Below are positions 22,886 to 32,600 of a DNA stretch of 64,000 bases, in pieces. The DNA is taken from assembly GCA_009746045.1 (NCBI GenBank), contig RPFO01000165.1:6612036-6676035 (forward strand), written 5' to 3'. The position numbers and the translations under genes were made by a program. How positions within the stretch are numbered: position 1 is the first letter of the stretch; every line of letters begins with the position of its first letter. The notes below the pieces were generated by a model, which was given only the letters and a program-made list of their open reading frames with translations, was not told where the DNA came from and did no database searches. This DNA is from Mesostigma viride. Taxonomy: Eukaryota > Streptophyta > Mesostigmatophyceae > Mesostigmatales > Mesostigmataceae.

Positions 22886-24356
22886 TGAAGCCATAGCTGC
22901 CCGCCCTCAGAGCATGGACGGCTACCCAGCCAAGTTTCAAAACGGGTTCCTTTACGTGAATGTCAGTGGCCAGGCGGCCCGTCAAGACTCATGGCGCTTG
23001 TATGTCCCCCAAATATGCCGCGCTGAGGTATTATTTGAGTTACATGACTCCGTCTTGGGGGGACACCAAGGCCAGGACAGGCTGTTAGCGAGGGCCCGGA
23101 GGTCCTACTATTGGCCTAAGATGGCTCGGGATGTGCGGGAGTATGTCAGTACCTGTGACAGCTGCCAGCACATGAAGCCACGGAATACGGGCAAACAGGG
23201 CGTTCCAAAGGAAATTCCAGACCCCATGTTCCCTTGGGACTCGGTGATGATGGATTTCATTGGGCCCTTGCCAGAGACCAAGGCGGGCAATGCTCAGATC
23301 CTGGTAGTGGTGGACCGGCTCACGCGGAGATGCCATTTAATCCCCTGCAAGGCCACCCTGACGGCGGAAGAGTGTGCCCACTTGTTCCTAAACAATGTGT
23401 TCCGGCTCCATGGCATGCCCCGACAATTTATCACCGACAAGGACAAGCTGTTCACGTCGAAATTTTGGACCTCATTTTTTCAGGTCGTCGGGACTAAGTT
23501 GTCTATGGGTACGGCCTATCACAGTAGCTCTTCTCACATGGTGGAGAGAGTGAATCGGGTGGTGGAAGAGGCACTGCGGCACTACCTGGATCGAGACGGG
23601 AGGAATTGGGACGAAGTGCTGGGATTCATTGAGTTTTCACTCAATAATGCCCCCCATTCTGCCCACGGGTATACCCCGTTCTTTCTTGATACAGGCAGGC
23701 ATCCCCTTACCCCCACCGATCTCTTGACCGCCCCAGCCATCACCACGACAACGGAGCTACGCTCCACAGTCGCAGGGGCGCGGGAGCTGGTACAACGGAT
23801 GGTGCAAGCTCATTCCAGCGCCATAAGTGGCCTACGTCAGGCGCGTGCCAAGTACATGGCGCGAGTCCAAAGTACCCTGGACAGGCGCACCCCTGCAATC
23901 GAAGCAGGTGACTTGGTTTTAATTGAGGGCCCCCACCAAGGCCGCTTCTCGCACAAGTTCGAGGACAGCCTGAAGGTCAAGCTCCGCCCCTTATTCCTTG
24001 GACCGTATCTGGTGGAGAAGGTGTTCAATGAGGTGATGGTGTCTGTCGCCATCCCGGACTCGTGGCAGCTGAAGTCCAATGTTTTCCACGTTGACCAGCT
24101 GAAGCTTTACCGCAAGAGCACCTTCCCAGGTCGTGTCATGGCACCCGCCCCCTTGGAGTTCAACCCCGAGACGGGCGAACCCGAGGATGAGGTCGAGGAC
24201 ATTGTAGCCCACCGCAATCGAGGCCGCCGCCGCGAGTACCTCCTTAAGTGGAAGTTCTCCCAAACAGAGCTAGAGCACTCATGGGTAGCTGAGGCTGGAC
24301 TCACGGGCTGTGCACGCTTGCTACAGGAGTATAAAGCCCGGGCAGGGTTGGCATAA
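22886..24356 (+). CDS. pol: gypsy-1 Pol, integrase with chromodomain
   Basis: Inserts the element DNA. It resumes in frame 3 after a second frameshift near 22885. The HHCC finger is ELHDSVLGGH...YVSTCDSCQHMK. The catalytic triad is D in MMDFIGPLPE, D in FITDKDKLF and E in SSHMVERVNRVVEEAL. A C-terminal module (ALRHYLDR..., TPAIEAGDLVLIEGPHQGRFS) is followed by a chromodomain with VEDIVAHRNRGRRREYLLKW and ELEHSWVAEAGLTGCARLL (about 24190-24345). Chromodomains steer chromoviruses to heterochromatin. The C-terminal position identifies this as a chromovirus of Ty3/gypsy. Confidence 0.92.
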
Positions 24357-24392
24357 TTCCGGCCCTTCTCCTACCTTTTGCGTAATGCTCCT

Positions 24393-24779
24393 TGCATGTG
24401 CATTGGCAGCCTTGATGCAGGCCGCCCCGCCCCAGGGGTCCATGGGCGAGTTATTCGGTGCGGTATCGTTTGGACAGGAGGTTCGGTGTCCCTCACCCGA
24501 CACAAGTTCCTCGCCGCCTTCTTGAGCGTTTTCCCACTGGAGGCGCTGCGGGATGTCAACCTGGCCAAACGCCATGATGCACGCGCCGGCGAGCGGCAAC
24601 TCACCTTCCAGCCCGCCCTAGTCCAGGCCAATGGCCTGCCTCTTCCCGAGCCGGCTGAGGCCGCGCCGGCTGAGCGTGTCCACCGGCGTCAACGCCCGGC
24701 CGCACCTCTGCGCGGGCATGGCCGTGGGGGCTCCGCTCGTGGGGGTCACCGCCCGAGCCCTTACCGCCCGGCGCCGTAA
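24393..24779 (+). CDS. Small frame between gypsy-1 pol and its 3' LTR, doubtful
   Basis: About 128 codons from an ATG near 24393 to the TAA at 24777. The first half reads LAAFLSVFPLEALRDVNLAKRHDA. The second half is Pro/Arg/Gly-rich. It has no recognised motif and no relation to the third ORF of gypsy-2. It may simply be an open 3' UTR. Confidence 0.25.
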   Translation, partial: CMCIGSLDAGRPAPGVHGRVIRCGIVWTGGSVSLTRHKFLAAFLSVFPLEALRDVNLAKRHDARAGERQLTFQPALVQANGLPLPEPAEAAPAERVHRRQRPAAPLRGHGRGGSARGGHRPSPYRPAP

Positions 24780-24893
24780 ACCATCGCCAACGGACGGTGA
24801 CAATTGGCACGATCGATGCGTGCCCTGGAAGGGAACAGTGACCATGTATACAGTCATTTATAAGTCCCGGCTACAGGAGTAGCCGCCTCTTTT

Positions 24894-24909
24894 GTTGGGG
24901 GGGGAGGTG
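24894..24909 (+). promoter_or_regulatory. gypsy-1 polypurine tract
   Basis: GTTGGGGGGGGAGGTG directly precedes the 3' LTR. It is the usual primer for plus-strand synthesis. Confidence 0.75.
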
Positions 24910-25643
24910 TGTTGCACGGATGCAACATGCCATTTGTGGTATAAATTATCCGTCCCGGTCGATCGGCGCCGACCGTAATCCGGCGCCAGTGCCGAGGCCA
25001 TAGTATAGTTGGCAGCCGAGGCAATCCGTGTGGAAGTAAGTGTAGAAGTTTTGCTGACGAACTTGGCCTTTGCGCCGTAGGCAGACCTAGCGCCTGAACG
25101 GGAGTTACGGGACAGCCAAGTGGCACTGCACATGCGTTATGATGGTACCTACGGACATTTGGATATTTTTCAGGAGAGGCCTCTAGCCGTACTGGTCTTT
25201 AATGTGTTCTAGACGGTTCGAGAAGCCCGTCCCCGCGGACCTCACGTCATGCCTGGTTGGCAGCGCCAGGCGCAGCCACCAACGGGGACGAAGGGACAAA
25301 ATAGGAAGGCACGAGCTATGCCAGCAATCCGGACCTTGTATCGTAATTTACCACGTTGCTCTACAGATTATTTACCATCGCTTAATCCTGGAGTGTAAAT
25401 CTCCTGTGGGCTCGAGTGTGAATCCCTCGCCTACTGGGTGTAAGTCTTCCCGCATTGAGTGTTTTAATCTGTGTGGTAACATTGTAATATACGAAACCGG
25501 TTAACCGGGTTTGAGCTTATTCGTATTGTGTGACAAGTATTCTTAAGCCACCATCGTGCGCTGTGACGCATAGGAAGTCAAAGGTCTTTCGCATTCATTC
25601 TCAATCATTAAGGCGCTATTCTAAATAGCCATACGTGTTAAAC
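24910..25643 (+). repeat. gypsy-1 3' LTR
   Basis: Almost identical to 17179-17915. Observed differences include GTGGTATAA for GTGGTAATAA, a 2-base gap at GGCGCC(cg)AGTGCC and GGTTAACC for GGTTTTCC. Confidence 0.93.
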
Positions 25644-25647
25644 TAGT

Positions 25648-26220
25648 CTAGCGTGGGTTACACCTGAATAACTCGGAATCTGCTATCCGCCCGGACTACG
25701 TGAATGTAGCCCTGAATTCTAGCCAGTACGCGGAATTACTAGCTAGGCCCTAAATGCACAACTAGATAAATTATGCATGTACATGGAATGCACGAAGGGC
25801 GTTAGTGCAGCCCAGATTTGACCCCTGGTTCGGCAGACGAGTTTTACTCAAGTCGATTTCATTCCAAACCAAAGATAGGAAGCCATTGTCACCTACGACA
25901 TTTGTCCAAGACGGCGTGCATGCCAGCGGGTCGGCCGGGGGCCGAACCTCTAGCGCTGCAATTAATATCAGCCGTAGATGTACATAGTATCCGCCAGTCT
26001 GGCACCCGGTACCTGGCAGTCCCGGGTACAGACCAGTAACACACCAAACCGAAAGCAAAGCCACGGGTACCTGGGCCGGCTGATGGAATAACTCGGCCAA
26101 GTCCCCGAATCTAACATAATAACTATCGAAAGTCTCAAACAATATCAAAATGACTTTCGACTGACCAAACTAATTTATTTTAGGAATTGTTACGCCCAAA
26201 CATGGGTTAGGGCCGTAACA
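25648..26220 (-). repeat. gypsy-2 3' LTR, main piece
   Basis: Continues the 38 bp at 17141-17178. It matches 55196-55769 with a few differences. Inner end on the minus strand: TGTTACGGCCCTAACCCATG, which folds back on GGGCGTAACA (26188-26220). Frames inside it are not genes. Confidence 0.93.
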
Positions 26221-26240
26221 CTCCTCCCCCTCCCCGGGGG
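26221..26240 (-). promoter_or_regulatory. gypsy-2 polypurine tract
   Basis: On the minus strand, CCCCCGGGGAGGGGGAGGAG ends exactly at the 3' LTR. Confidence 0.7.
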
Positions 26241-26532
26241 ACGATGGCTATCGTCCAATTGCCCGGGGGCCCACCTCAAACAACGGCACCACAAACATGG
26301 AAAATTCAAAAGAAAACCAAAACACAATCATAACAACGGGGTGCTGTGTACCAGCGAGAACCCATCGTCATACATGCATATAATACACCAACTATGAGAA
26401 TACTATGTCCCGATCCCTGTTCGCCAGCGGAGCAGTAGCCAGTTCTTCTCGGTGTTGCCTCGCAGGGACAACACCTTGATAGTTGTCAAATACTCCTTCG
26501 TCCCAGCACACTCCGGCCAATCTCCCGGAAAA

Positions 26533-27493
26533 TTACTGGAATCCCCGCTGCGCGCGATGCCGCCGCAACGCGTTGTAGCCTTGCTCGGTCATGATCTCCG
26601 GGATCTTGCCAGGGGGACCCGCGACCACGTCGGCGTTGAACGCCACCTGGTAGTCATTGCGCGTCTGCTGACGCAGCGTGGACTTCTCAATCCACACATC
26701 CGGCGGCCAGTACGACAGGAAGGCCGCCATGTAGGGGAGCCGGGTGAACCTGATGAACCCCTGCTCCACATCGACCTCCTCGCACCCAGTTTCCGCGAAG
26801 TACCCGGCAGCCATGAGCAACAGCTCCTTCTGGACCTTCTCGCTCTCGCAGTAGAACCCCGGAGCTGCCGCAATCTCAGGGAGCTGCTTCCGCATGTAGA
26901 TAGCTCCCGGGATAGGCATGAGCTTGGGATACGCAATCCGTCGCAAGTGGTGCTCAGCGCGGTATTGCGGCAGAGGCGGCGGGTGCAGATCGTACGTGGC
27001 GGTAGTCCCTACTATCACCGGCTCATAGCGGGACTCAGATGGCACCGGCGCCGGCACATGTGCGTGCAGGAGAAAGCTGACCGAGTCGAAGGTGCCTTCC
27101 TGCTGAATAAGCACGCTGGAGCCCCCACGGAAGCGCAGGCTCGCGGGGTAGTAAAACCGGATGCAAGGGGACAATGATCCGATTACGGGCATACGTTCCC
27201 CGTACCCATTCCTGGGCCGGTATCATGTCCCGTCGCGGAGCGATCTCCTGTACCGGCGTCTCTGCGGAGCGGGCCAGGACAGGTTGAGGCTGCGCTGGTG
27301 CAGGCTGGGGGGCAAGGGCCGGTTGAGGCTGCTCAGATGATGCGGGCGGGGGGATAAGGGCCGCAGTTAGCTGAGCTGACTGCCGCGCTCGATCTGCTGA
27401 CGCAGCGGTCGGTCGTTGGCACCTCGAACGGGAACAGTATCGGGTCGACCATAGCGTCTTGTAAGAAAGCCTGTACGGCTGTCTACATACCAC
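26533..27493 (-). CDS. gypsy-2 third ORF, downstream of pol, unknown function
   Basis: Two overlapping minus-strand frames: 27493-27035 and 27192-26533 (219 residues). The first begins MVCRQPYRLSYKTLW and has a Pro/Gln/Ala repeat region (PQPALAPQPAPAQPQP). The second has YYPASLRFRGGSSVLIQQEG, a hydrophilic middle and FIRFTRLPYMAAFLSYWPPD. Homology probably passes from one to the other near 27170, implying one frameshift in a protein of roughly 300 residues. The position is that of an env or other accessory gene. I see no signal peptide or membrane helix, so there is no support for an envelope protein. Gypsy-1 lacks it. I do not recognise the family. Confidence 0.45.
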
Positions 27494-27612
27494 CTACCCT
27501 GTCAATTATGATGGACATACCTGTACATACCAAGTGCAGGACCCGGCTGGTCCCCTACATACGTGTCCTGCAGCCCGTCACTGGCGGCTGCCTACGTACC
27601 TTACCTGGACCT

Positions 27613-27617
27613 GTACG
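27613..27617. other. Target-site duplication of copia-B (left), GTACG
   Basis: GTACG precedes the left LTR and is repeated at 44199-44203 after the right LTR. Confidence 0.88.
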
Positions 27618-28317
27618 AGTTAACGCCAAGCGCATTGGCGTGATCCTGATTCGGCATATCTCTGCGATTCCAGCGGCACCGGAACGAGTTCATTCCGACA
27701 AGTATCAAGAAAGTTATGGCGTTCCGACTTCCCGGTCGCGCGCGAGCGCGAGCCGGCTGTTCTTCTAAGTCGGACGTGAATATTGGCCGACGGCATATGG
27801 GGTCGACAGTAATTCCTGGGCTGACAGGAATTAGGTGCTGAACCTACGACGGTATTGGGTTAATACGTCGTACGCAGGAAATAGGAACCTTGACCTGTGG
27901 TCTGGTGGTACCGCAGGCCTAGTCCTGGACTTCTAGGTGCAGATGCAATAATCACTGTGGTGACTGTACTCTGTGGTCACTGTGCCTGTATGGCAGACCT
28001 ACTGTATAGGAACTGGGCGCTGTACAGGTAGTGAATACTGTACCGGGGGTGTTATTACTGAGCAGGCCTCCTAGGCTGCTCAGGACTAGCAAGCACAGTG
28101 CACAAGTATATAAACAATAGGCCAATGCCATTTGGGCAGATCTCTTGCGAGCCCGCCTCACGTGTGTTGCCTTGACTTGGCAAACGCGTGTACAAGCCTC
28201 AAGTTTGTGAGCGCTGTAACATTATCCAATTTTAACAAAGCTCCGTTTCCAACCATATTCACACATTGCTGCATTGCAACCATATCCTTCACATTGCGTT
28301 TGCTAGGAACGTTAACT
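27618..28317 (+). repeat. copia-B left LTR
   Basis: AGTTAACG...CGTTAACT, so the outer 8 bp are perfect inverted repeats. The start also folds: ACGCCAA (27622-27628) with TTGGCGT. It contains a TATATAA-like element near 28106 (AAGTATATAAAC). The sequence after the LTR (CAAATTACAACC) does not begin with TGG, so the priming tRNA may pair internally. Confidence 0.93.
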
Positions 28318-28410
28318 CAAATTACAACCAGTCTCAGCGGAGCGGCCAGGAGGGTCGTTGCTGGTTGCGGTGTGCAGCGTTGACGACGCGAGGAGCTCGT
28401 CCGGTGGTGA

Positions 28411-29331
28411 ATGGTGCAGGAAGAACAACGGCAGCAGGATTTCCAGTTTCGGCAGTCTGCTGGGGGTTCGATTTCGCCTGAATTGCGTCGTGTCGTTCGA
28501 GATCTATCTTTATTGCTTGCAGATCGTCCGCCTGTTAATCGCAGCTTCGTGCAATTCGTCGACGACCAGGTCGAAGATTGGGGGCGAATTCTGCGGCACG
28601 TCCAAACCATCGTCATTCCGGAGCACCGGAGCATCGACGACCTCGAGCAAGAGCTTCACGGTTTGGTCGGCATCCAGACGGTGATTGCAGCAGTAGCTGA
28701 GCGGGTGCGGACGGAGTTGGCGGCGAGGCGAGGAGAGGCTGCGGAGGCAGCTGGCGCAGTGCGACACGAGTTCGTGCCGGCAGCAGCGGTTGCGGGTGCA
28801 TCACGTACTTTCGCAGGCGTCATCGGCGACGAGGGTGTTGCAGCGGGGCCAGTTAGGCGTGAACGACGCGGAGCGGAGCATTACAGGCGCCTTGCAGAGG
28901 TCGGGGCGACAGCGGAAGCCATCACCGGAGGACAACGCTCGGCAAGAGTCGGCAGGTTTCCGGAGCGAGCAAGGGTTCCTTTTCAGGAACTGCCCCAACC
29001 CCTTCGCGTTCGTGTGACGCGTTGGGAAGAGTTTGCCCCTCTTGATTACGATAGTGACCTTGAGGTGGGAGCAGGGGGCGTCGCTGGGCTAGGCGACGAG
29101 GCACTTGGCGACCACGAGGTGCCAAGATACAATCCGCGGGGTGCCAGCGACGGGTTGTCACCTGTCTACTATACCAACGGTGACGATTCTGTCATCGCGG
29201 GCCGACAGCGGGTCGACGACGGCGCAGCGGGTAGCAGGGTGCCAGAGCTGATTGTGGTGAGCGACGGCGACAGCGACAGCGACAAGGACAACCAGGACGC
29301 GCCTGGGGCCAACCGTGGTGGTCTTGCCTGA
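28411..29331 (+). CDS. copia-B ORF0, accessory protein upstream of gag
   Basis: 306 residues starting ATG at 28411, 94 bp after the LTR. The N-terminal two thirds look helical and charged (ISPELRRVVRDLSLLLADRP, SIDDLEQELHGLVGIQTVIA, AERVRTELAARRGEAAEAAG). The C terminus is acidic and disordered, with a Ser/Asp run (SDGDSDSDKDNQD). There is no zinc knuckle, protease or polymerase motif. Gag begins 102 bp downstream in a different frame. Family member A2 has a 261-residue ORF at the same place and C has a 197-codon one. Their sequences are hardly alike. The function is unknown. A separate 5' gene is not standard for Ty1/copia. Confidence 0.65.
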   Translation: MVQEEQRQQDFQFRQSAGGSISPELRRVVRDLSLLLADRPPVNRSFVQFVDDQVEDWGRILRHVQTIVIPEHRSIDDLEQELHGLVGIQTVIAAVAERVRTELAARRGEAAEAAGAVRHEFVPAAAVAGASRTFAGVIGDEGVAAGPVRRERRGAEHYRRLAEVGATAEAITGGQRSARVGRFPERARVPFQELPQPLRVRVTRWEEFAPLDYDSDLEVGAGGVAGLGDEALGDHEVPRYNPRGASDGLSPVYYTNGDDSVIAGRQRVDDGAAGSRVPELIVVSDGDSDSDKDNQDAPGANRGGLA

Positions 29332-29433
29332 GTGGTAACACTTGGCACTTTCCTTTCTTGTTCAGTAGCTTATATTGCTTTAATTGCTGCTTGGCCACTT
29401 GGCTGGCTGTAGCAGATCTGAACAGAGGCCATC

Positions 29434-29621
29434 ATGAGTGAGGGTGCTATTGACCAACACACGCGCCTTATGGGCTTTGCGCGGCGCGGCGCTGGGATGG
29501 ATGGACGAGATGGACGCGATGGACACGGTGGACGCGATGGACGCGGGGACGGCCAGGCGCTGGGAGACCAGGCTGCGGTGCCAGATGATCAGAGCCAAGG
29601 ATCGCAGGGCGGTCAGAACGC
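29434..29621 (+). CDS. gag: copia-B Gag, N-terminal exon-like piece (cut by element C)
   Basis: ATG at 29434 opens MSEGAIDQHTRLMGFARRGA, followed by a GMDGRDGRDGHGG repeat. The frame runs to the C insertion point and continues in the same phase at 38095: 188 plus 1000 bases make 396 codons, so C interrupts an otherwise open gag. The last five bases here are the TSD AACGC. Confidence 0.85.
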
Positions 29622-30079
29622 AGTTGGATGGAGACTAGGGACGACGAACAACTGCTGAAGCTGAAAGCGAATGATGATTGTATTATCAATAATACAATGA
29701 GAGAGCAATGAAAGCTGAGGGCTCAGAATGGAACGTCTGGGCAAACTCGGGTGCTGCGGCACTCCCCAGTGCTACGCCTATATGCCTATGGCGGTGCTAC
29801 CTGCAGCACCAACCAGTGGACAACTGTACACTGCAATGCCATGCGACCACGTCACTAGCAACCAGCTAAGACTCGGCCCGTCAGGCCCGGCTACACCGGA
29901 CCTGGCGGGTCGAGCTAGCACCTAGGAACAGTCTGGCACTAACCGCACATCGGTCCACATGACACCTCAGTACCGTACACCCTGCCGTACTGTACTGAGG
30001 TGTCCCGCTCAGCCGCGGTAGGCAATACGCGGCGCGCAGGCCGGAAATCCGTGTGTCAGCCTAAGCATCTCATCTAACT
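29622..30079 (-). repeat. copia-C 3' LTR
   Basis: Matches 37632-38089 except for eight mismatches, all within 29914-29991. It contains a 13-bp imperfect hairpin, CTCAGTACCGTAC (29966-29978) with GTACTGTACTGAG (29987-29999). On the minus strand a purine-rich GAAAGGAAAACATAATGGG (30080-30098) precedes it as polypurine tract. Confidence 0.93.
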
Positions 30080-30525
30080 CCCATTATGTTTTCCTTTCAG
30101 GTTGAAGGCTAGCGACTTCAAGCCTGACCCTGCCCAGCTAGGAGACTGACTCCAAGCTGACTGAGGTGCTGAGCAACTGACACCCATACTGCAACATCTG
30201 GACTGAAAAAGATGGGCCCCAGAACTCGTGCAATACTTGTGATGGCATCACGTTTAGCTCAACATGCCCGGGGAGTTCCTCCTCCTCGCGAGCTCACAAG
30301 GGAGATAGCTATGCCTGTCTGCCTATCCAGGGAGTGCATCACCAGCCAAGAGAGCCATTGTAAAAAAATGCCAAGGTAACCGTTTAAGAGGTTCCATGTT
30401 GTTCCATCATCATCGCCCACTCAGAGAAAAATACCCAGCCAGGCTGGGTCAACTGAGCTCAGGTTACCTGCAACCTGAGGAGTGACAGTGGACAGGTTTA
30501 TTGCACCCTGCACTGTCCATGTTGT

Positions 30526-30703
30526 ACCTGCACAACATGTGAGGACCAGCCACCCCTGCCCTGCACAGAGGGGGCTGAAGTCCGAGTGACAGGTGACAGG
30601 ACTATGACATCCTGGACCTGGCCACATTGCACCTGCACAACGTGTGAGACCAGCCACCCCTGCCCTGCACATGGGTGACTGAAGTCCTGGTGACAGGTGA
30701 CAG
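30526..30703. repeat. 105-bp direct repeat, two copies, in copia-C 3' UTR
   Basis: Copies start at 30526 and 30631 with ACCTGCACAACRTGTGAG, followed by CCAGCCACCCCTGCCCTGCA. They lie between the copia-C RNase H stop and its 3' LTR. Confidence 0.75.
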
Positions 30704-31156
30704 GAATATTTCATCCTGCACCTGTGCTGAGCACGTTGTACTAGACAACATGACAGCACCCATGCCTTTACTGCCACTGAACAGTAAGGCCAGGTGGCCC
30801 AGGATATCCACAGTGAACTGGGGTCCTGGGTAACCACCTGTCAAGGGAGCTTTGACCCTCCACTTGAATGGGGGCACCTGAGCCACTGAGCTCAAGGCCA
30901 ATCCACCAAGGCATACGCCCTAGTGGAAAAAGTGTGAGATACATCCCATGCCCACCTATGAAGGTGTGCATAACGAAATTCCATGGTGTTGAAAAAATCA
31001 AAACAGATTTTATTGGGCATAGGGCACGCAGATGTATGAAAACAGACTCCAACCAACCCCCCTTGCTGGAAGCCACAACCTACCCCTTGGACCTGCCCAA
31101 GGGGTACTGGGTGACCTAGGCGGCCCTGGTGAACAGGACCCTGCTAGGCGTCCCCC

Positions 31157-32600
31157 CTATGGGGCAGGGTTGCCTGCTTGCCATAGGGGTTCATCAAGTG
31201 GTACAACAGCTGTATTGTCAGCTGCCTGCTGAGGCACTTTAGTGAGTGCATCAGCAGCGTTGTGTTTGTCCTCCACGTGACGGGTGGACTCCCAGTAGGT
31301 GGACTCCTGTTTCAGGACCACCCAGTCAAGATCAGTGTGGACAGCATAGGGGTTAGCAAGGAAACTGAGGACTGACTGACTGTCAGTGAGCAAGTGTGCC
31401 ACCACCCCAGCATTGCTGCCTGCTTGCATCTGCAACCAAACCAGCACATGATTCAAGTACCTGGCATGAAGCACTGCTGACACCACTGCCCTGCACTCAG
31501 CAGCATTGCTGCTGACAGCCTTGCGTCTATGCAACCGGCTGTACCATGAAATGAGAGACAAGGGTGCATCATCATTCTGCACAAAATACAAGCCTGACTC
31601 CCTTGCCTGCAACTTGGTAATCTGCCTGGACTCCATGGAACTATCCATCATAGCTTGGATGTGAATGGTTTTGTGGAGATCCAAGGAGTGCAAGATAAGG
31701 GGAGGGCCTTCCTGGAGAGTTTTGGTGATGGCTTTGTGACCTACTTGCATCAAGACATCATCATCAACTCTGCTAACCACAGCCAGGTGAGGTGCACACG
31801 TTGAGCACAACCACCCCAGCTTGCCTCTAATGGTAGGACAGGCTCCAGGTTTGATTTTTGTTTGCAAAACCTCCAAGCAGCTGTGCATGTAATCATTGGG
31901 AGAGTAGAGTGCACACACCCACTGGTTTTGATGCTGCTGGAGTTGTAACATTGTGCCACAAAATTTTATGGCAGTGGTGCCCAGCTCTACTTGCTTGCCA
32001 ATCTCAAAATGCTGTGACACTTGTTGAATAAAATCATCCACAGCACGCCTTGGCCCAGCAATCAGCTGATCATCCCCATGCCACACAAAGGTGAGAATGC
32101 CATGAGGGTGTGGGACCACAAAGAAGCAAGGGTCTATGTCATCATATCTAGCCCCTAGCTTTTCAAACACAGCCTGAGCTGACATCCTGAAAATGCGAGG
32201 AGCTGATTGCAGCCCTTCAACACCTATGTTAGCTTTCAGGTACTGCTGAGGGATGTGTTTTGCCCAAACTCTGGGAGTGGAGACTACATACACCTGACCA
32301 TGCCACACTTGTTGTGCTATCTCAGGTGAGCCTTTCAGGAAAGCCCTTTTAATGTCTGTAGCCTTACATACATAGTCATCCCCATCATTGAGATGACCCA
32401 CAAAGACAGACAGCAAGATTTTTAGGGATGTTTGCTGAATGCCTGGCGTGTACAACTCTGCCTCTGTCAGATCAGTGGTGCCCTTGAACTCTGTCACACA
32501 AGGTCTAGCATGAAAATGACTGACCCATCTGCTGCTGGCTTATGTTTACACACAAACTTCAGGCGCAAGTGCTTGCACCCTGCAGGCTTTTTGTCAATAG
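31157..32600 (-). CDS. pol: copia-C Pol, reverse transcriptase and RNase H
   Basis: The main frame is 32497-31157 (446 residues). A short upstream piece (KHLRLKFVCKHKPAADGSV, about 32570-32510) is in another frame. Two frame changes thus separate protease and polymerase. Motif A is VCKATDIKRAFLKGSPEIA. The catalytic box reads FVWHGDDQLIAGP, with His in place of the usual Tyr of YVDD. RNase H shows AMMDSSMESRQ (D), SSNAAECRAVV (E), LLTDSQSVLSFL (D) and EDKHNAADALTKVP. The overall arrangement is that of Ty1/copia enzymes (RNase H at the end, ADALTK block). Reverse transcriptase and RNase H of B and A1 share the HGDD box. Confidence 0.85.

Larger units (their letters stand above)
17179..25643 (+). 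mobile_element. gypsy-1: Ty3/gypsy chromovirus inserted in the gypsy-2 3' LTR
   Basis: LTRs of 737 and 734 bp flank gag and pol with the order protease, reverse transcriptase, RNase H, integrase, chromodomain. The flanking TAGT is duplicated (17175-17178 and 25644-25647). The uninterrupted site is present in the window as the other gypsy-2 LTR near 55195. The two LTRs differ at roughly seven positions, so it is recent. Pol nevertheless has three frameshifts (near 20940, 22700 and 22885), so the copy cannot act on its own. Confidence 0.95.

Noticed and set aside
20991-24356. Reading gypsy-1 pol as separate genes
   Set aside because: Gypsy-2 encodes the same domains in one frame, so the breaks near 20940, 22700 and 22885 are frameshifts.
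25771-26148. A 125-residue minus-strand ORF repeated identically at 55320-55697
   Set aside because: Both copies lie inside the gypsy-2 LTRs. The identity is that of an LTR pair, not a gene family.
26533-27493. Envelope gene of gypsy-2
   Set aside because: No signal peptide, fusion-like or membrane segment is visible. Position alone is not enough.
27952-28161. Duplicate small ORFs at 27952-28161 / 43833-44042 and 27508-27768 / 43464-43649
   Set aside because: They fall inside or at the edge of the two copia-B LTRs.
29914-29991. Taking copia-C LTR divergence as a sign that C is older than B
   Set aside because: C lies within B gag with its own target duplication, so it must be younger. The mismatches are clustered, not spread.
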